Source: Sergeia podlipaevii
Lineage: Eukaryota > Euglenozoa > Kinetoplastea > Trypanosomatida > Trypanosomatidae
Assembly (NCBI GenBank): GCA_030849805.1
Contig: JASANZ010001877.1
Location: 1-21,307, forward strand
DNA length: 21,307 bases
Direction: 5' to 3'
Position numbers and translations under genes: made by a program. The notes beneath the pieces were generated by a model, which saw only the letters and a program-made list of their open reading frames with translations, had not been told where the DNA came from and searched no databases. Each line of letters opens with the position of its first letter. Position 1 is the first letter of the stretch. Shown piece after piece: positions 6,926-15,437 of the stretch.

Positions 6926-9211
6926 TCAGTCCGTACGAGCTCGCTTCTGCCCCAGGAATCCAATGTCTTGGGCGGGCTCATCAGCCTTGGTGACAGCAGA
7001 GGAGACAGTGGCGTCCTTGAGCAGCTTCATCCCCTTCCGCTTCCCAAACGAGACGTCCATGAGGGGCTCTCCGGTCAAAAGTTGATAGGTCGCCAGACGA
7101 CCCGAACTCTCACCACGAGGACCGGAGCACAAGAACTCCATCCAAACCTGCACAACGTCCTCAAAGAGCGCCACGTCACCACTGTGAGGGGCCAAGAGAA
7201 GAAGTTCCTTGAAGGACCCATGCATAAACACCGCAAACTGCTTCTCCTCCGCAAGGTAGTCGGCGAGACTTGCACTCTCGCTTGATATCAGAGAAGATGT
7301 CGCGCTTGCGGTACCGCAGAGGACACGAAGACATCTCACACAAGCCCGAAACAGCTGCTGCGATGATGATAAAGATGATGTAGTGCAGGAAGTAGATGAA
7401 TGATGCTCAGTAAAGAGTACTCGCAGATGCTCTAGCAGGCCTTCCACCAAGGGGCACAGGCGCTTGCGGGTGGCAGCAACAGCGATCTTTGATACACTGT
7501 TGTCACCACCACCACTACTGCCGCTGCTATCCTTTATATTGACAAATGCTAGCACCTCACACAGAAGTAGTTTGAGATTGCTTTCCAGTAGCAAAATAGC
7601 CGTTTGGTTCTCCAAATCATCGCCATTGTTTGCCTCGCTTTCCTTGGTGTCTGCTTCTTCATAACCACATACTTCCAGGTCATTATAGAGATCATTGAGC
7701 AGTCCACCTGCAAAGAGCTTTACAAATCGCTCCTGCACCCATGTCTGCATCATGGACGCAACGCGCCGATGCCGCTCTGCCCGCTTCTCCGCGTTGACGT
7801 GTGCTCTTGCTGTGGTGGCAATATAGAGTTGCCATGAGTGAAGCAGCGAGGTGGCCACCGTGCGCATGGACTCGACTGCTTGCTCATTGCGCGTACGTAG
7901 GCACTCCCTCGCAGGAAGATCCGAGCCCGTGAGGTGTATCTGTGCGTACGTCAATGCCCAACGGAGCAACACCTCATGCCTATCCAGTACAAACTGCCAC
8001 AGGTCTGTGTCGTCCGCATTGGTGAAAGGCTTCTCTACTCCCCAGCGATGTTGCTTGCCAACGTACTGTGGCAGCCACTCATGAAGCAGATGCAGTGCAA
8101 ACTCCACGCGCGAGGGATTCATCACTCCAGGAAAGGCTTCGTACTCGATCACGCGCTGCATTGTCAATGCAAGCGCAATGTAGGAGCCTTGGATTGCAGC
8201 CTTGCGAGCAATACGAACCACAGCATCTGCTAGTTCCTCACCTCGAGTATCTAATACCATAGCAGCAGCGTTGACGTCGCTCTTCTTGTCATCTGCATTT
8301 CTAGATTCGCAAAGTACCTGTACGTGTACGCTAAGTCTGTGGGCCGCAGCATACCACTCAGATTTCAGAGTATCATCGCGCAGCTTCAGTATTTCACGCT
8401 TCTTTATATCGTCAATTTCATACTCTTCGTACTCATCGACCAAGTCTGCTTCGAGTGCCTTGCTTGGAATTTGCATATCGCGCTTATAGGAAGCTCTCAG
8501 CAGAGGCTCCGCTGCAGCAGTTGTGATGTCGTCGGTGGCGTTGGCAACAAGCGTCTCTTCCATCCACGATCGCTCTAACTGCCCAAACTGGGCGTACTGT
8601 TCAAAGAGGTGCCGCGCGTCATAGGCAAGGTGACTAAAGGTGTTGAGGATAGCGAAGTGCTTGCGCTGCACAGCGGCTATCGTACTCCTCTCTGGCTCTC
8701 CCTCCTCGTCCTCTTCACCCTTCTCACTGGCTATGATTTCTTCCTCATCTATCTTCTTCTGAGCGTCTGCGATATGGTGTTCAAGTGTCGTGTAGCGTGC
8801 CTCCAAGCTGTCAAAGGTACCCCACAACTGCACCGCAGCTAACGCATGATAGCGTAGCACCAGGTCAACACGTACAGCTTCAACACTTCCCATCTCCTCA
8901 GCTATTTGTGGCGATGCTGGAGCATATACAGTGCCTAACCCTGTGCGCCACTTTGACCACTGCGTGCGAGATAGTATTACCGCAGAGGCAGCGGCTTCAT
9001 AAACAGCAAAGTAGTGCTGAAGCGCCACTACACGTGCTACACTGCCTGCGTGCTGTGGCAGCATCTCAAAGTCAGCAATCCCCGCTTCTAGCTCCTCGAG
9101 AGTTTCCCCCCAGATGGAACGGCTCAACGTGCCATTGTCTATGGTGTCTCGTCCGATAGCAGTGAAGGCAGCCACAAGCTCGCACGACTGAGCAACTTGA
9201 AGCGTATTCAT
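6926..9211 (-). CDS. Conserved-type alpha-helical protein of unknown function
   Basis: A 761-residue protein that I do not recognise. Almost its whole length reads as amphipathic helices rich in Leu, Ala and Glu, broken by short acidic or Ser-rich linkers. One is an acidic stretch near residues 155-175 (EEEIIASEKGEEDEEGEPE); a second acidic/Tyr segment (DEYEEYEIDD) follows in the middle; and Ser/Gly-rich loops lie in the C-terminal half. This layout suits a helical solenoid, as in nucleoporins, TPR-like or vesicle-coat proteins, but no diagnostic motif is visible. The C-terminus is short and basic (GQKRARTD), compatible with a nuclear localisation signal. No signal peptide or transmembrane segment is seen. 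The start ATG lies 54 bases after a predicted splice acceptor; the stop is TGA. A helical nuclear-pore or mRNA-export subunit is only one possibility. Confidence 0.85.
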   Translation of the reverse strand: MNTLQVAQSCELVAAFTAIGRDTIDNGTLSRSIWGETLEELEAGIADFEMLPQHAGSVARVVALQHYFAVYEAAASAVILSRTQWSKWRTGLGTVYAPASPQIAEEMGSVEAVRVDLVLRYHALAAVQLWGTFDSLEARYTTLEHHIADAQKKIDEEEIIASEKGEEDEEGEPERSTIAAVQRKHFAILNTFSHLAYDARHLFEQYAQFGQLERSWMEETLVANATDDITTAAAEPLLRASYKRDMQIPSKALEADLVDEYEEYEIDDIKKREILKLRDDTLKSEWYAAAHRLSVHVQVLCESRNADDKKSDVNAAAMVLDTRGEELADAVVRIARKAAIQGSYIALALTMQRVIEYEAFPGVMNPSRVEFALHLLHEWLPQYVGKQHRWGVEKPFTNADDTDLWQFVLDRHEVLLRWALTYAQIHLTGSDLPARECLRTRNEQAVESMRTVATSLLHSWQLYIATTARAHVNAEKRAERHRRVASMMQTWVQERFVKLFAGGLLNDLYNDLEVCGYEEADTKESEANNGDDLENQTAILLLESNLKLLLCEVLAFVNIKDSSGSSGGGDNSVSKIAVAATRKRLCPLVEGLLEHLRVLFTEHHSSTSCTTSSLSSSQQLFRACVRCLRVLCGTASATSSLISSESASLADYLAEEKQFAVFMHGSFKELLLLAPHSGDVALFEDVVQVWMEFLCSGPRGESSGRLATYQLLTGEPLMDVSFGKRKGMKLLKDATVSSAVTKADEPAQDIGFLGQKRARTD

Positions 9212-9715
9212 CTATTTAAAATATGTATATGTAGAGAGAAAAGGTTATTTGTTGAGTGAGTAATCCTATGATGACAGCAAACAACAAAAGAAAAAAAAAG
9301 TATAGCGAAAGGAGGAGTAGTGGCAACAATGTAAAATAAATAAATAAATCGCGATAGTGAGGAAACATGGCATACAGAAGCGGAATTGAATAAAGACCAC
9401 ATACATGGGGGAGCATGCCACTTATGGTGTATCGATGAATGGCTAGCAACTTCATTAAATCTGCGCATCTGCTTTAATCTTTGTACACTGCTTACTATAT
9501 GACTATATATTTACTGGAATCTATGCTTGCTTACCGGTCTCGCTCGTCTTGTCAACTTAAGGCTGCTAATTAGCTATAGTGCATGCATACCCATTTCCGT
9601 CTCTACACTGAGCAAAAAAAAAAAAAAAAACGTGCAATACAAAATAAAAAAAGAAGATATATATAAAATTCTATGCGGAGGTATTCAGTACCACTTTCTG
9701 TAAATGGCTGATCAA
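9212..9715. other. Spacer between 761-residue and PIP-box genes
   Basis: No gene seen. It holds the acceptor at 9266 and an A17 homopolymer at 9614-9630. An ATG-initiated frame of 86 codons (9208-9468, minus) crosses the pyrimidine tract and overlaps the next start, so it is not taken as a gene. Confidence 0.65.
9266..9300 (-). promoter_or_regulatory. Trans-splice acceptor of the 761-residue protein gene
   Basis: A pyrimidine tract on the minus strand (about 9281-9300) is followed by AG at 9267-9266, giving a 54-base leader. A second AG at 9213-9212 directly abuts the start codon and is preceded by another short pyrimidine run; using it would leave no untranslated sequence besides the spliced leader. 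Confidence 0.65.
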
Positions 9716-10432
9716 CTAGGACTTCTTAGGGCACGCCATCTTTGAGAAAAAGTCAGACAACTTCATCTGCTGTTTGCCGGTTGCTGGAGAAGCTGAAGGA
9801 GAAGAAGAGGGCGTGGCAGCCGGAGCAGGCGGTGTGCCCTTGACTGTTTGTGAGAACAGCGTAGACGCAGAGGAAGCCACTTCAATTGCAGACACCTGCT
9901 TCTGAATATCTTCTCCAGCCTCATAGTCGAGAGACACCGCCAGCGGGCGAGACACGCTTGGTGAGGCCGCTGACGAAGCTTCGCTCAGTGAAGATGGACG
10001 AGCGGAGGATGGGGAGGATGCCTGCTTTGAAGCCGAAGCAGACTCAGCGTCTTTGGCCATCTTCGCAGAGCCAGTGAAACGTGAAGAGGTAGAAGTGCGA
10101 GCTGCAGGAGGCGTCAACGAGGTGGGTGTCCCCGCGCTAGGACGCGTAGTGCAGGTAGAGGCGGTTGCTGAGCATGGTTGCCCAGCGGTGCTACCGCGAC
10201 CATCCACCATCTTTACCACTGGAGCACCGAAGGCAAGAAGGCTCATCTTAGCAAAGCCGTCACCGCCACACTTGGGGAGGACTGGCTGTGAGTTGGATGA
10301 AGTAGCCCCGTCTGGTGTGGTGACTGTGTGTGGCGTGGCTGCCGCAGCTGGGCTGACTCTGGTGTTTTCCACACGTGGAAGTTTGGTGAGAGGCTGATGC
10401 TCCTCCTCATCGTCCAGAAGCATGCGAGACAT
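9716..10432 (-). CDS. Disordered protein with C-terminal PCNA-interacting (PIP) box
   Basis: A 238-residue protein rich in Ser, Ala, Thr and Pro, mostly without predicted structure. The C-terminus carries QMKLSDFF (222-229), an exact match to the PIP-box consensus Q-x-x-[LIM]-x-x-[FY]-[FY], followed by SKMACPKKS with basic residues. PIP boxes dock proteins onto the sliding clamp PCNA, and a terminal position after a disordered tail is typical of POLD3/Pol32-like and related clamp ligands. Two other segments look constrained: FAKMSLLAFGAPVVKMV (60-76) and the helical SLDYEAGEDIQKQVSAIEV (167-185). The acidic start (LLDDEEE, 5-11) precedes TKLPRVE. No enzymatic domain is seen. A role in nuclear DNA replication or repair is inferred from the PIP box alone; Pol delta subunit 3 is a candidate but the rest of the protein does not confirm it. 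The start is the first ATG after the predicted acceptor; the stop is TAG. Confidence 0.85.
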   Translation of the reverse strand: MSRMLLDDEEEHQPLTKLPRVENTRVSPAAAATPHTVTTPDGATSSNSQPVLPKCGGDGFAKMSLLAFGAPVVKMVDGRGSTAGQPCSATASTCTTRPSAGTPTSLTPPAARTSTSSRFTGSAKMAKDAESASASKQASSPSSARPSSLSEASSAASPSVSRPLAVSLDYEAGEDIQKQVSAIEVASSASTLFSQTVKGTPPAPAATPSSSPSASPATGKQQMKLSDFFSKMACPKKS

Positions 10433-10489
10433 ATTTATTTTTCTTGTGTATCTTTGCTCTGTCTGAAGGGCTTAGCGAGTACAAGGCAA

Positions 10490-10607
10490 CTTACAGAACA
10501 GAAAGAGTAATAAGTAACATATGAGTAGAGTGCAAGTTTATGATGTTAAAAGAAAAAAAGAAAGAAGCAGAAAAACGGGGGAAACAGAGAGAGAGAGAGA
10601 GAGAGAG
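10490..10607 (-). promoter_or_regulatory. Trans-splice acceptor region of the PIP-box gene
   Basis: The minus strand shows a (CT)11 run (10586-10607), then further T/C-rich sequence (10547-10575 and 10494-10507), ending in TGTAAG with the AG at 10491-10490. The predicted 57-base leader contains no ATG before 10432. The distal pyrimidine run is about 95 bases away, so the nearer tract may be the functional one. Confidence 0.6.
10586..10607. repeat. (AG)11 microsatellite
   Basis: Perfect dinucleotide run of 22 bases, reading CT on the coding strand. It lies within the upstream region of the PIP-box gene and may act as part of its polypyrimidine signal. Confidence 0.9.
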
Positions 10608-10920
10608 TTGGAAAGCCAAGTAATCCAAATACGAAAGGAATGAGGACACGAATAGCAGGAATAAATGAATGAGGACGAGCAGTTTCCTTTCTTTCCTTTT
10701 TTCTTTGTTAATTTTTTTCTCTATCAATGTGATCTACAAAAAGATAAATAAATAAAAAGTGAATAACCGTGTATCTAGTAACAAAAATATATATATATAT
10801 GTATATATATATATTAAAAAGCACTTCTTAGCATTGAACGAGCCACATCACAATCGTGACCCGGCAATAGCAAAGAGAGGAGGTATAGTGCAGTAAACAA
10901 TGGTAAGCATGTTACTTCTA

Positions 10921-11592
10921 TTACACTCCAGGAGAGTGTCCGTCAGATTCTGAAGGTGTCGCCATAGGCACATTGAACCCTTTGAACTCAGGCGGAGTGC
11001 TGAAGAGGCAGCTGCTCTTGCGCTGACGTGCCTCAGTGTCGGCGACAATCGTGGCAGCAAGAAGATCTGGTGAAAGCGCGTTACTTTCTGCGACAGTAGC
11101 CGCCGTCGCTCCATGGGCCCCCTTAAACCCAGCACTAGTCTGCGCCGCTGGCGTTGCGGAGAGAAGTAGCTGCTGCTCCACAGCGTACTTCTCCGCCAGC
11201 CTCTTGCCCGTGTCCACGAGGGAAGCCACCCAAGCCGGGTCCTCGCTCTCTGCAGTAGGCGCCACCTTGCCGCCAGCGTCCTTGTTAGTACCACCGCTGC
11301 GTTGCAACTCTGTACCCTTGGCGAGGCGCAACGGGTCCACACGCACCTTAATGTTGCTGCGCGTCGTCTTGTTCAAGTGGGATACGATTTTCTGCACTTC
11401 TTTTTGATAAAACTGGATGAACTCACCTGTTTGGTCTGGCTGCAGTGCAAACTCGGCTGTTTCCTTGACAATGAAGTAGCGAGTCTGTAGGGTGTGGTTA
11501 ATGCGGCTGAGATGGTGTCGCAGCTCCTCGGGTTCGCGTGGGAGCACACGCAGCCCATCGAACGGATCTACACCATCTAAGAAGAGCGACAT
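10921..11592 (-). CDS. Hypothetical protein, helical N-terminus and disordered C-terminus
   Basis: A 223-residue protein that I do not recognise. Residues 20-90 form a compact, helix-rich segment (PEELRHHLSRINHTLQTRYF, then a second helix around QFYQKEVQKIVSHL at 60-73, ending in IKVRVDPLRLAKG). Residues 95-120 are Gly/Lys/Thr-rich. A further helix covers 120-145 (WVASLVDTGKRLAEKYAVEQ). The last 80 residues are Ala/Thr/Ser-rich with several S/T-P sites and a short motif FSTPPEFKGFNVP (197-209). No signal peptide or membrane span is seen. The reading frame stays open further upstream, through an AT repeat and an N, but that part is untranslatable spacer: a splice acceptor lies only 12 bases before the ATG at 11592. 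The stop is TAA. Function is unknown; the order of folded domain then disordered tail suggests an adaptor. Confidence 0.82.
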   Translation of the reverse strand: MSLFLDGVDPFDGLRVLPREPEELRHHLSRINHTLQTRYFIVKETAEFALQPDQTGEFIQFYQKEVQKIVSHLNKTTRSNIKVRVDPLRLAKGTELQRSGGTNKDAGGKVAPTAESEDPAWVASLVDTGKRLAEKYAVEQQLLLSATPAAQTSAGFKGAHGATAATVAESNALSPDLLAATIVADTEARQRKSSCLFSTPPEFKGFNVPMATPSESDGHSPGV

Positions 11593-11603
11593 TGGCGTGA
11601 TTG

Positions 11604-11673
11604 CTAAGCAACCAAATAAACGCAAAAAGAAGTGTTGAAGTGGGAGAGCGGATAGATGNAAAAAAAAAAAAAA
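11604..11673 (-). promoter_or_regulatory. Trans-splice acceptor of the 223-residue protein gene
   Basis: A long pyrimidine-rich stretch on the minus strand (about 11617-11673, including a 14-base T run and one N) ends at AG 11605-11604. The predicted leader is only 11 bases, the shortest of the clear cases here, and it rules out the upstream extension of the frame. Confidence 0.65.
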
Positions 11674-11774
11674 CTTGTTATCGACACCGAAGAGTACGAA
11701 TATGCTTCTTGATAAACACAAATACAAAATAAAGAGAAACGCAGAAAAGATACAAACATAATTAAAAGATAACA

Positions 11775-11796
11775 CATATATATATATATATATATA
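11775..11796. repeat. (AT)11 microsatellite
   Basis: Perfect AT dinucleotide run in the upstream region of the 223-residue protein gene. Confidence 0.85.
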
Positions 11797-12848
11797 ATCA
11801 ATCCTCAAATGAGGAAATATCTATGTCAAGATGGCAGTAGCAATTAATTTCATTTTGTTTTGTTTTCCTTTTGATAAACAAACAGCACACTCTCGGGAGA
11901 CGTAAATAAGTAAATAAATAAATAAAAATATACATCATCACCTTCTTCACAATACAGACCTCCGCAACCTTGCACAATCAACACAAACACACACATAAAC
12001 ACACGCGTCAATGGACAAAAAAAACCAGATATATCTTCAACACCAATACAGCAAGTGAGCAAATAGGAAAAAAAAACGTGCATAGATTCGAGCACGACAA
12101 TGCAAGAGTAAGTGGAGACTAGGAAAATAAAAGGGGGATCAAACAACACAATAATAAGTAAAAGGAAGTGATACTATAGATACCAGCACAAGAATCATAG
12201 ACGCCATATCAGAAACTCTCTATACTCGCTATAAAAACTAAGAAAGCAATCGAAATAAACGCGCGATGAAAAACAATATCCCTCTTTTGTCACCACAGAG
12301 CTCTTGAGAGCAAAAAAAAAGGAATTGAGAAAGCCAGAAAAGAAAACACCAACAACAACAAAAAAGGAAGAATCAAAGCAGTTCCACAGGGGGTACATTG
12401 TTCACCCAATTCTTGTATATGAAGCAGCCGTGTAGAAACTATTGTTCAACCACAGCTCTTGTGCAGCGGTGTTTTGCGTTGCGTCCACAAAAAAAAAAAA
12501 TATCGTATCGCTACTGCTAAGCAAATGTAAAATGCTGCGCTTATTCTTTCATCCGTTTTAGCCCCTTTGCTCATTTCAATTTATATTTTTTCTTCCAATT
12601 GCACGACATCCATTTTTTGCCACTCCTTCTTCCATTCTCAACTGCTCTCTCCCTCCACCTCTTCAATGAAAAGAAAGAAAAAATGTTTCGCGACAACACA
12701 ACAATAGTAACAGAGCGAGCAACAACAACAACAACAAAATACGAGGCAAAAACATATCGCAAACATTTTTAGGCAATCGCATTGCATCTTAAGCGCTTGT
12801 TTTCATCATCTTGCTCTTTCAAGTACTCCTAACGTGAACTGTCCAAAT

Positions 12849-15437
12849 CTACTCCTTTGATTCGCTCTGCAATTTCGACTTTCGCTCAAGTACGTATACA
12901 AGTTTGCCGTTTTTATACGTGTACGCAAAGCGCTCTCCACCAGGGGCAATTGCAATATTGAGTACCTTGTTAGTAAAAGGCTCAGGCACTTCGACATGTT
13001 CGTCTACACCACCTGCACTTCCAAGAGGCGTGCTCTCCGCCATCCCATCGCTTCCAAATGCCGTCACCGTCTCCCACGATTTGCTCAGGGTCTCCTCTAG
13101 TTGCTTCACCGACACACAGCTTCCGTTGGCCGCATCACTCGGCTGCACTTCAGGGTCCACTCGGTAATGCAAAAGTCCCTCATCGTGCCTGCAGGTCTTA
13201 CCGAGCGGCTGCCACACCGCCACAGCGCCATCATAGAGACCCGTGACCACCGTGCCCGAGACATCATCCACCGCAACGGGAAACCTATCAAAGATGGAGT
13301 CGTTCACGTACAGTTCATTAAGATAGGGAGACACGTAGTGCATGACGGGCACCATTGCATACGGAGCAGATGGCTTACGTAGATCCCACAGCTTCAGGCT
13401 CAGGTAATCGCGAGTCACGACGTGATCTGGGCCAAGAAAGGATGCAGCGGAGATACTGCAGAGAATTTCGTCGTAAGAAGGACAGCTAGTCGGATTCTGT
13501 GAAGGAGCTATTTGCGTCGTGATCGCAAACTGGCGGTGCTCGCGCGAAGGTGGATCACGGAGGTCACCAATGTTCAGCACACCAGAGCTGCGAGTGAGCA
13601 GAAACAAGGAGCTATGCGTAGGATGAAAGGAAGCAGCAGTCACCAACTCCTCCACCTCTTCAAGTGCCCCGGAGGGAGGACGTAGATCTGCAATGCAGTT
13701 GCCCTTTGTCGTGTCCGTAGCCTCCAGGTCCCACCAGAACACTTGCAAGTCTTCCACGCTAATAAACGTCTTTCCATCCGCTGACACACTCAACGCCTGA
13801 ATACTGTTTGCGGTAGGGCCAAACTCCTTTACCGGCACGATCGCGGTCTGCGGTGGCAGACGTGCGCAGTAGCGTGAGCCTACAAAAGCCTGCCCGAGAA
13901 CCGTCGCCATGTGTGGAAACACACCAAAGGGCGAGAAGCCCTCACGACGCACGTGGAAAAGCTTAATCACACGCTCGTTAGCCGCAAGATAGCTAATCAT
14001 GCTGGGTGAGCTGTGAGGACGCACAAAAGCAAGGCATTTGATAGAAGGCTCAACAGCCACAGAGGTGAGCGGATTGATCGTCTTGATGTACGCCTTGTGG
14101 CTGTGCTGCCGCACCACCTCACGCCCGCGCATGTCTATTGCCATAGAATTGTTTGTCGCCGCTGTTTCGACAGAAGCTGAGGCTTCGGCGCTACCGTATC
14201 CACGAGAACCCATGGATGACGCATCGCGGTGTTTCCGCTGAGAAGATGTACTTCGACTCCCATTTGTAGCGCCGCGGCTAGATCGAATACGCTTATTACT
14301 CGCCTCACTCGTCGCCACTTCATAATACTCGATCCCGCCACTGTAGTCTCCCAAACACAGACCCAGCAGTGGCGCACCGCTCATGGGGTCAGGCAGCGTG
14401 GTCATCGCCAGCACACTCACAGACTGAAGTGCGGCTTCATCCACTGGGGGCTGGAAGCTAAACGATTCGTTCATATTCACATTGGGGTCACCCAAGACAT
14501 CCTTCGTATCGTATAAAGCGTTGAACGCCGCCTCGTCAAACGTAGGACTGGGACTGGTGCCAGAACTGCCCTCATAGGAGACCTCGGCGGATCCAGAGCG
14601 ATGCCGCGGGTGTGGTGAGGGCTCCTTGCTCGCGTCTAGTGCACCAATACTGGCGACGATAGTCGGCCGCATCCGCTCATCTTCGTGCTTATCTGCTTCA
14701 GAATCCAATGGGTAGTTGAGGCGCTGGAAGTAGCGGAACATACCAGTCGAAGACTCCACTGTGTGGTAGAGATCTCGCTCAACCTCTTCAAGATGTCTAT
14801 TAACGCTTGCAGTGCTGTAGATGCTTCTGTTATAATTTGGTTGCTGATGCAGGCGGATGCGTGTGCCTGGAGAAACTGGGTTCTCGTGTTTCTTCACAGG
14901 CGAGGGAGTAACCGAGCCAGTTGCCGTCACCACCACACGCTTGGCAGAAGACACGCCGCTCGATACACCACCACCACCTGTAGCGGGACTAGCTAGGCCG
15001 CGCTCGGGTGCCTCGCTTCCAGCACGTGAGCTACGCTGGGAGATTATGCCATCTACCACGTCCCTGTCTGGTACCTCACTACCAGCTCGAGAGCTGCGCA
15101 CGGATGCATTACGACTGGCAATACGACCACCGCCTTCTTTCGCCTTTAATGGGGAAGACATACTGACGTTTCGACTCGGTGCTTCACTCCCTGCACGCGA
15201 GCGGCGATACTCTGCCATCTGTGCCTCTGTGATCCCTGAGGGACTACTAAGGCCATTCTCCTGACCAGATATCATCTCGTCATCGGGTGACTGAAGAAGC
15301 TCACTACGAGCCTCACTGCCTGCTCTAGAGCTACGCGCGAGAGATTGGATGCGGATATTAGCTTCTACTGGGTATTGTAGAGAAGGAGACTTCTTGGCCA
15401 AGGGGCTTCTCTCTGAACCGCGTTTCCCACCGTCCAT
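12849..15437 (-). CDS. PPP2R2-like: PP2A regulatory subunit B (B55/PR55 family) with long repeat-bearing N-terminal extension
   Basis: An 862-residue WD40 propeller subunit that targets protein phosphatase 2A to substrates. The B55 family is recognised from SIKCLAFVRPH and LAANERVIKLFHVRREG (465-499), LSVSADGKTFISVEDLQVFWWDLE (549-572), EELVTAASFHP (596-606), EILCSISAASF then VVTRDYLSLKLWDLRKP (657-689), LNELYVNDSIFDRF (706-719), VVTGLYDGAVAVW (730-742) and the closing strand NKVLNIAIAPGGERFAY (823-839). These follow the B55 order across all blades. Human B55 is about 450 residues; the extra length here is an N-terminal extension of about 330 residues and inserts at about 376-445 and 747-818. 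The extension carries RSSRAGSE-type motifs at 35-42, 78-85, 114-121 and 135-142, each giving an R-x-x-S site. The start ATG is 32 bases after the predicted acceptor; the stop is TAG. Confidence 0.92.
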   Translation of the reverse strand: MDGGKRGSERSPLAKKSPSLQYPVEANIRIQSLARSSRAGSEARSELLQSPDDEMISGQENGLSSPSGITEAQMAEYRRSRAGSEAPSRNVSMSSPLKAKEGGGRIASRNASVRSSRAGSEVPDRDVVDGIISQRSSRAGSEAPERGLASPATGGGGVSSGVSSAKRVVVTATGSVTPSPVKKHENPVSPGTRIRLHQQPNYNRSIYSTASVNRHLEEVERDLYHTVESSTGMFRYFQRLNYPLDSEADKHEDERMRPTIVASIGALDASKEPSPHPRHRSGSAEVSYEGSSGTSPSPTFDEAAFNALYDTKDVLGDPNVNMNESFSFQPPVDEAALQSVSVLAMTTLPDPMSGAPLLGLCLGDYSGGIEYYEVATSEASNKRIRSSRGATNGSRSTSSQRKHRDASSMGSRGYGSAEASASVETAATNNSMAIDMRGREVVRQHSHKAYIKTINPLTSVAVEPSIKCLAFVRPHSSPSMISYLAANERVIKLFHVRREGFSPFGVFPHMATVLGQAFVGSRYCARLPPQTAIVPVKEFGPTANSIQALSVSADGKTFISVEDLQVFWWDLEATDTTKGNCIADLRPPSGALEEVEELVTAASFHPTHSSLFLLTRSSGVLNIGDLRDPPSREHRQFAITTQIAPSQNPTSCPSYDEILCSISAASFLGPDHVVTRDYLSLKLWDLRKPSAPYAMVPVMHYVSPYLNELYVNDSIFDRFPVAVDDVSGTVVTGLYDGAVAVWQPLGKTCRHDEGLLHYRVDPEVQPSDAANGSCVSVKQLEETLSKSWETVTAFGSDGMAESTPLGSAGGVDEHVEVPEPFTNKVLNIAIAPGGERFAYTYKNGKLVYVLERKSKLQSESKE

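Larger units (their letters stand above)
10433..10920. other. Spacer between PIP-box and 223-residue protein genes
   Basis: No gene seen. It contains the acceptor at 10490, the (AG)11 run and an imperfect AT repeat at about 10787-10814. Confidence 0.7.
11593..12848. other. Longest spacer (1.26 kb), between 223-residue and PP2A-B55 genes
   Basis: No credible gene. It contains a 14-base A run next to an N (11659), an AT repeat (11775-11796), an AAAT-type stretch (about 11903-11926) and an ACA-type stretch (about 12719-12736). Short minus-strand frames (for example 12195-12398) are rich in Phe from T runs and have no recognisable motif. It is most simply the long 3' untranslated region of the B55 gene. 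Confidence 0.6.

Noticed and set aside
9208..9468. 86-codon minus-strand frame between the 761-residue and PIP-box genes
   Set aside because: It crosses the acceptor tract and ends at the start of the next gene; it is Phe/His/Ser-rich with no motif.
5672..10432. NYN nuclease, PIP-box protein and PIF1 helicase as one DNA-maintenance operon
   Set aside because: They are interleaved with unrelated or unknown genes, and gene order in trypanosomatid clusters seldom reflects function.
10787..10814. AT repeat as a promoter or TATA element
   Set aside because: Gene-specific TATA promoters are not expected inside a trypanosomatid polycistron, and similar AT runs occur in several spacers as microsatellites.
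10848..11342. 164-codon minus-strand frame overlapping the 223-residue protein gene
   Set aside because: It is Arg/Leu-rich, shifted relative to the better frame and without its own acceptor; the 223-residue frame fits the splice site and composition.
11593..11808. 72-codon upstream extension of the 223-residue protein, looking like a membrane anchor
   Set aside because: The hydrophobic and Tyr/Ile-rich stretch is the translation of an AT repeat and a T homopolymer containing an N, upstream of a convincing splice acceptor.
11850..12149. Hydrophobic 99-codon frame in the long spacer, possible small membrane protein
   Set aside because: It does not start with ATG, and its Phe/Val richness comes from T-rich spacer sequence.
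12195..12398. 67-codon ATG-initiated minus-strand frame in the long spacer
   Set aside because: Composition is dominated by Phe and Ser from T-rich DNA, and no motif is visible; transcript or conservation data would be needed to revive it.
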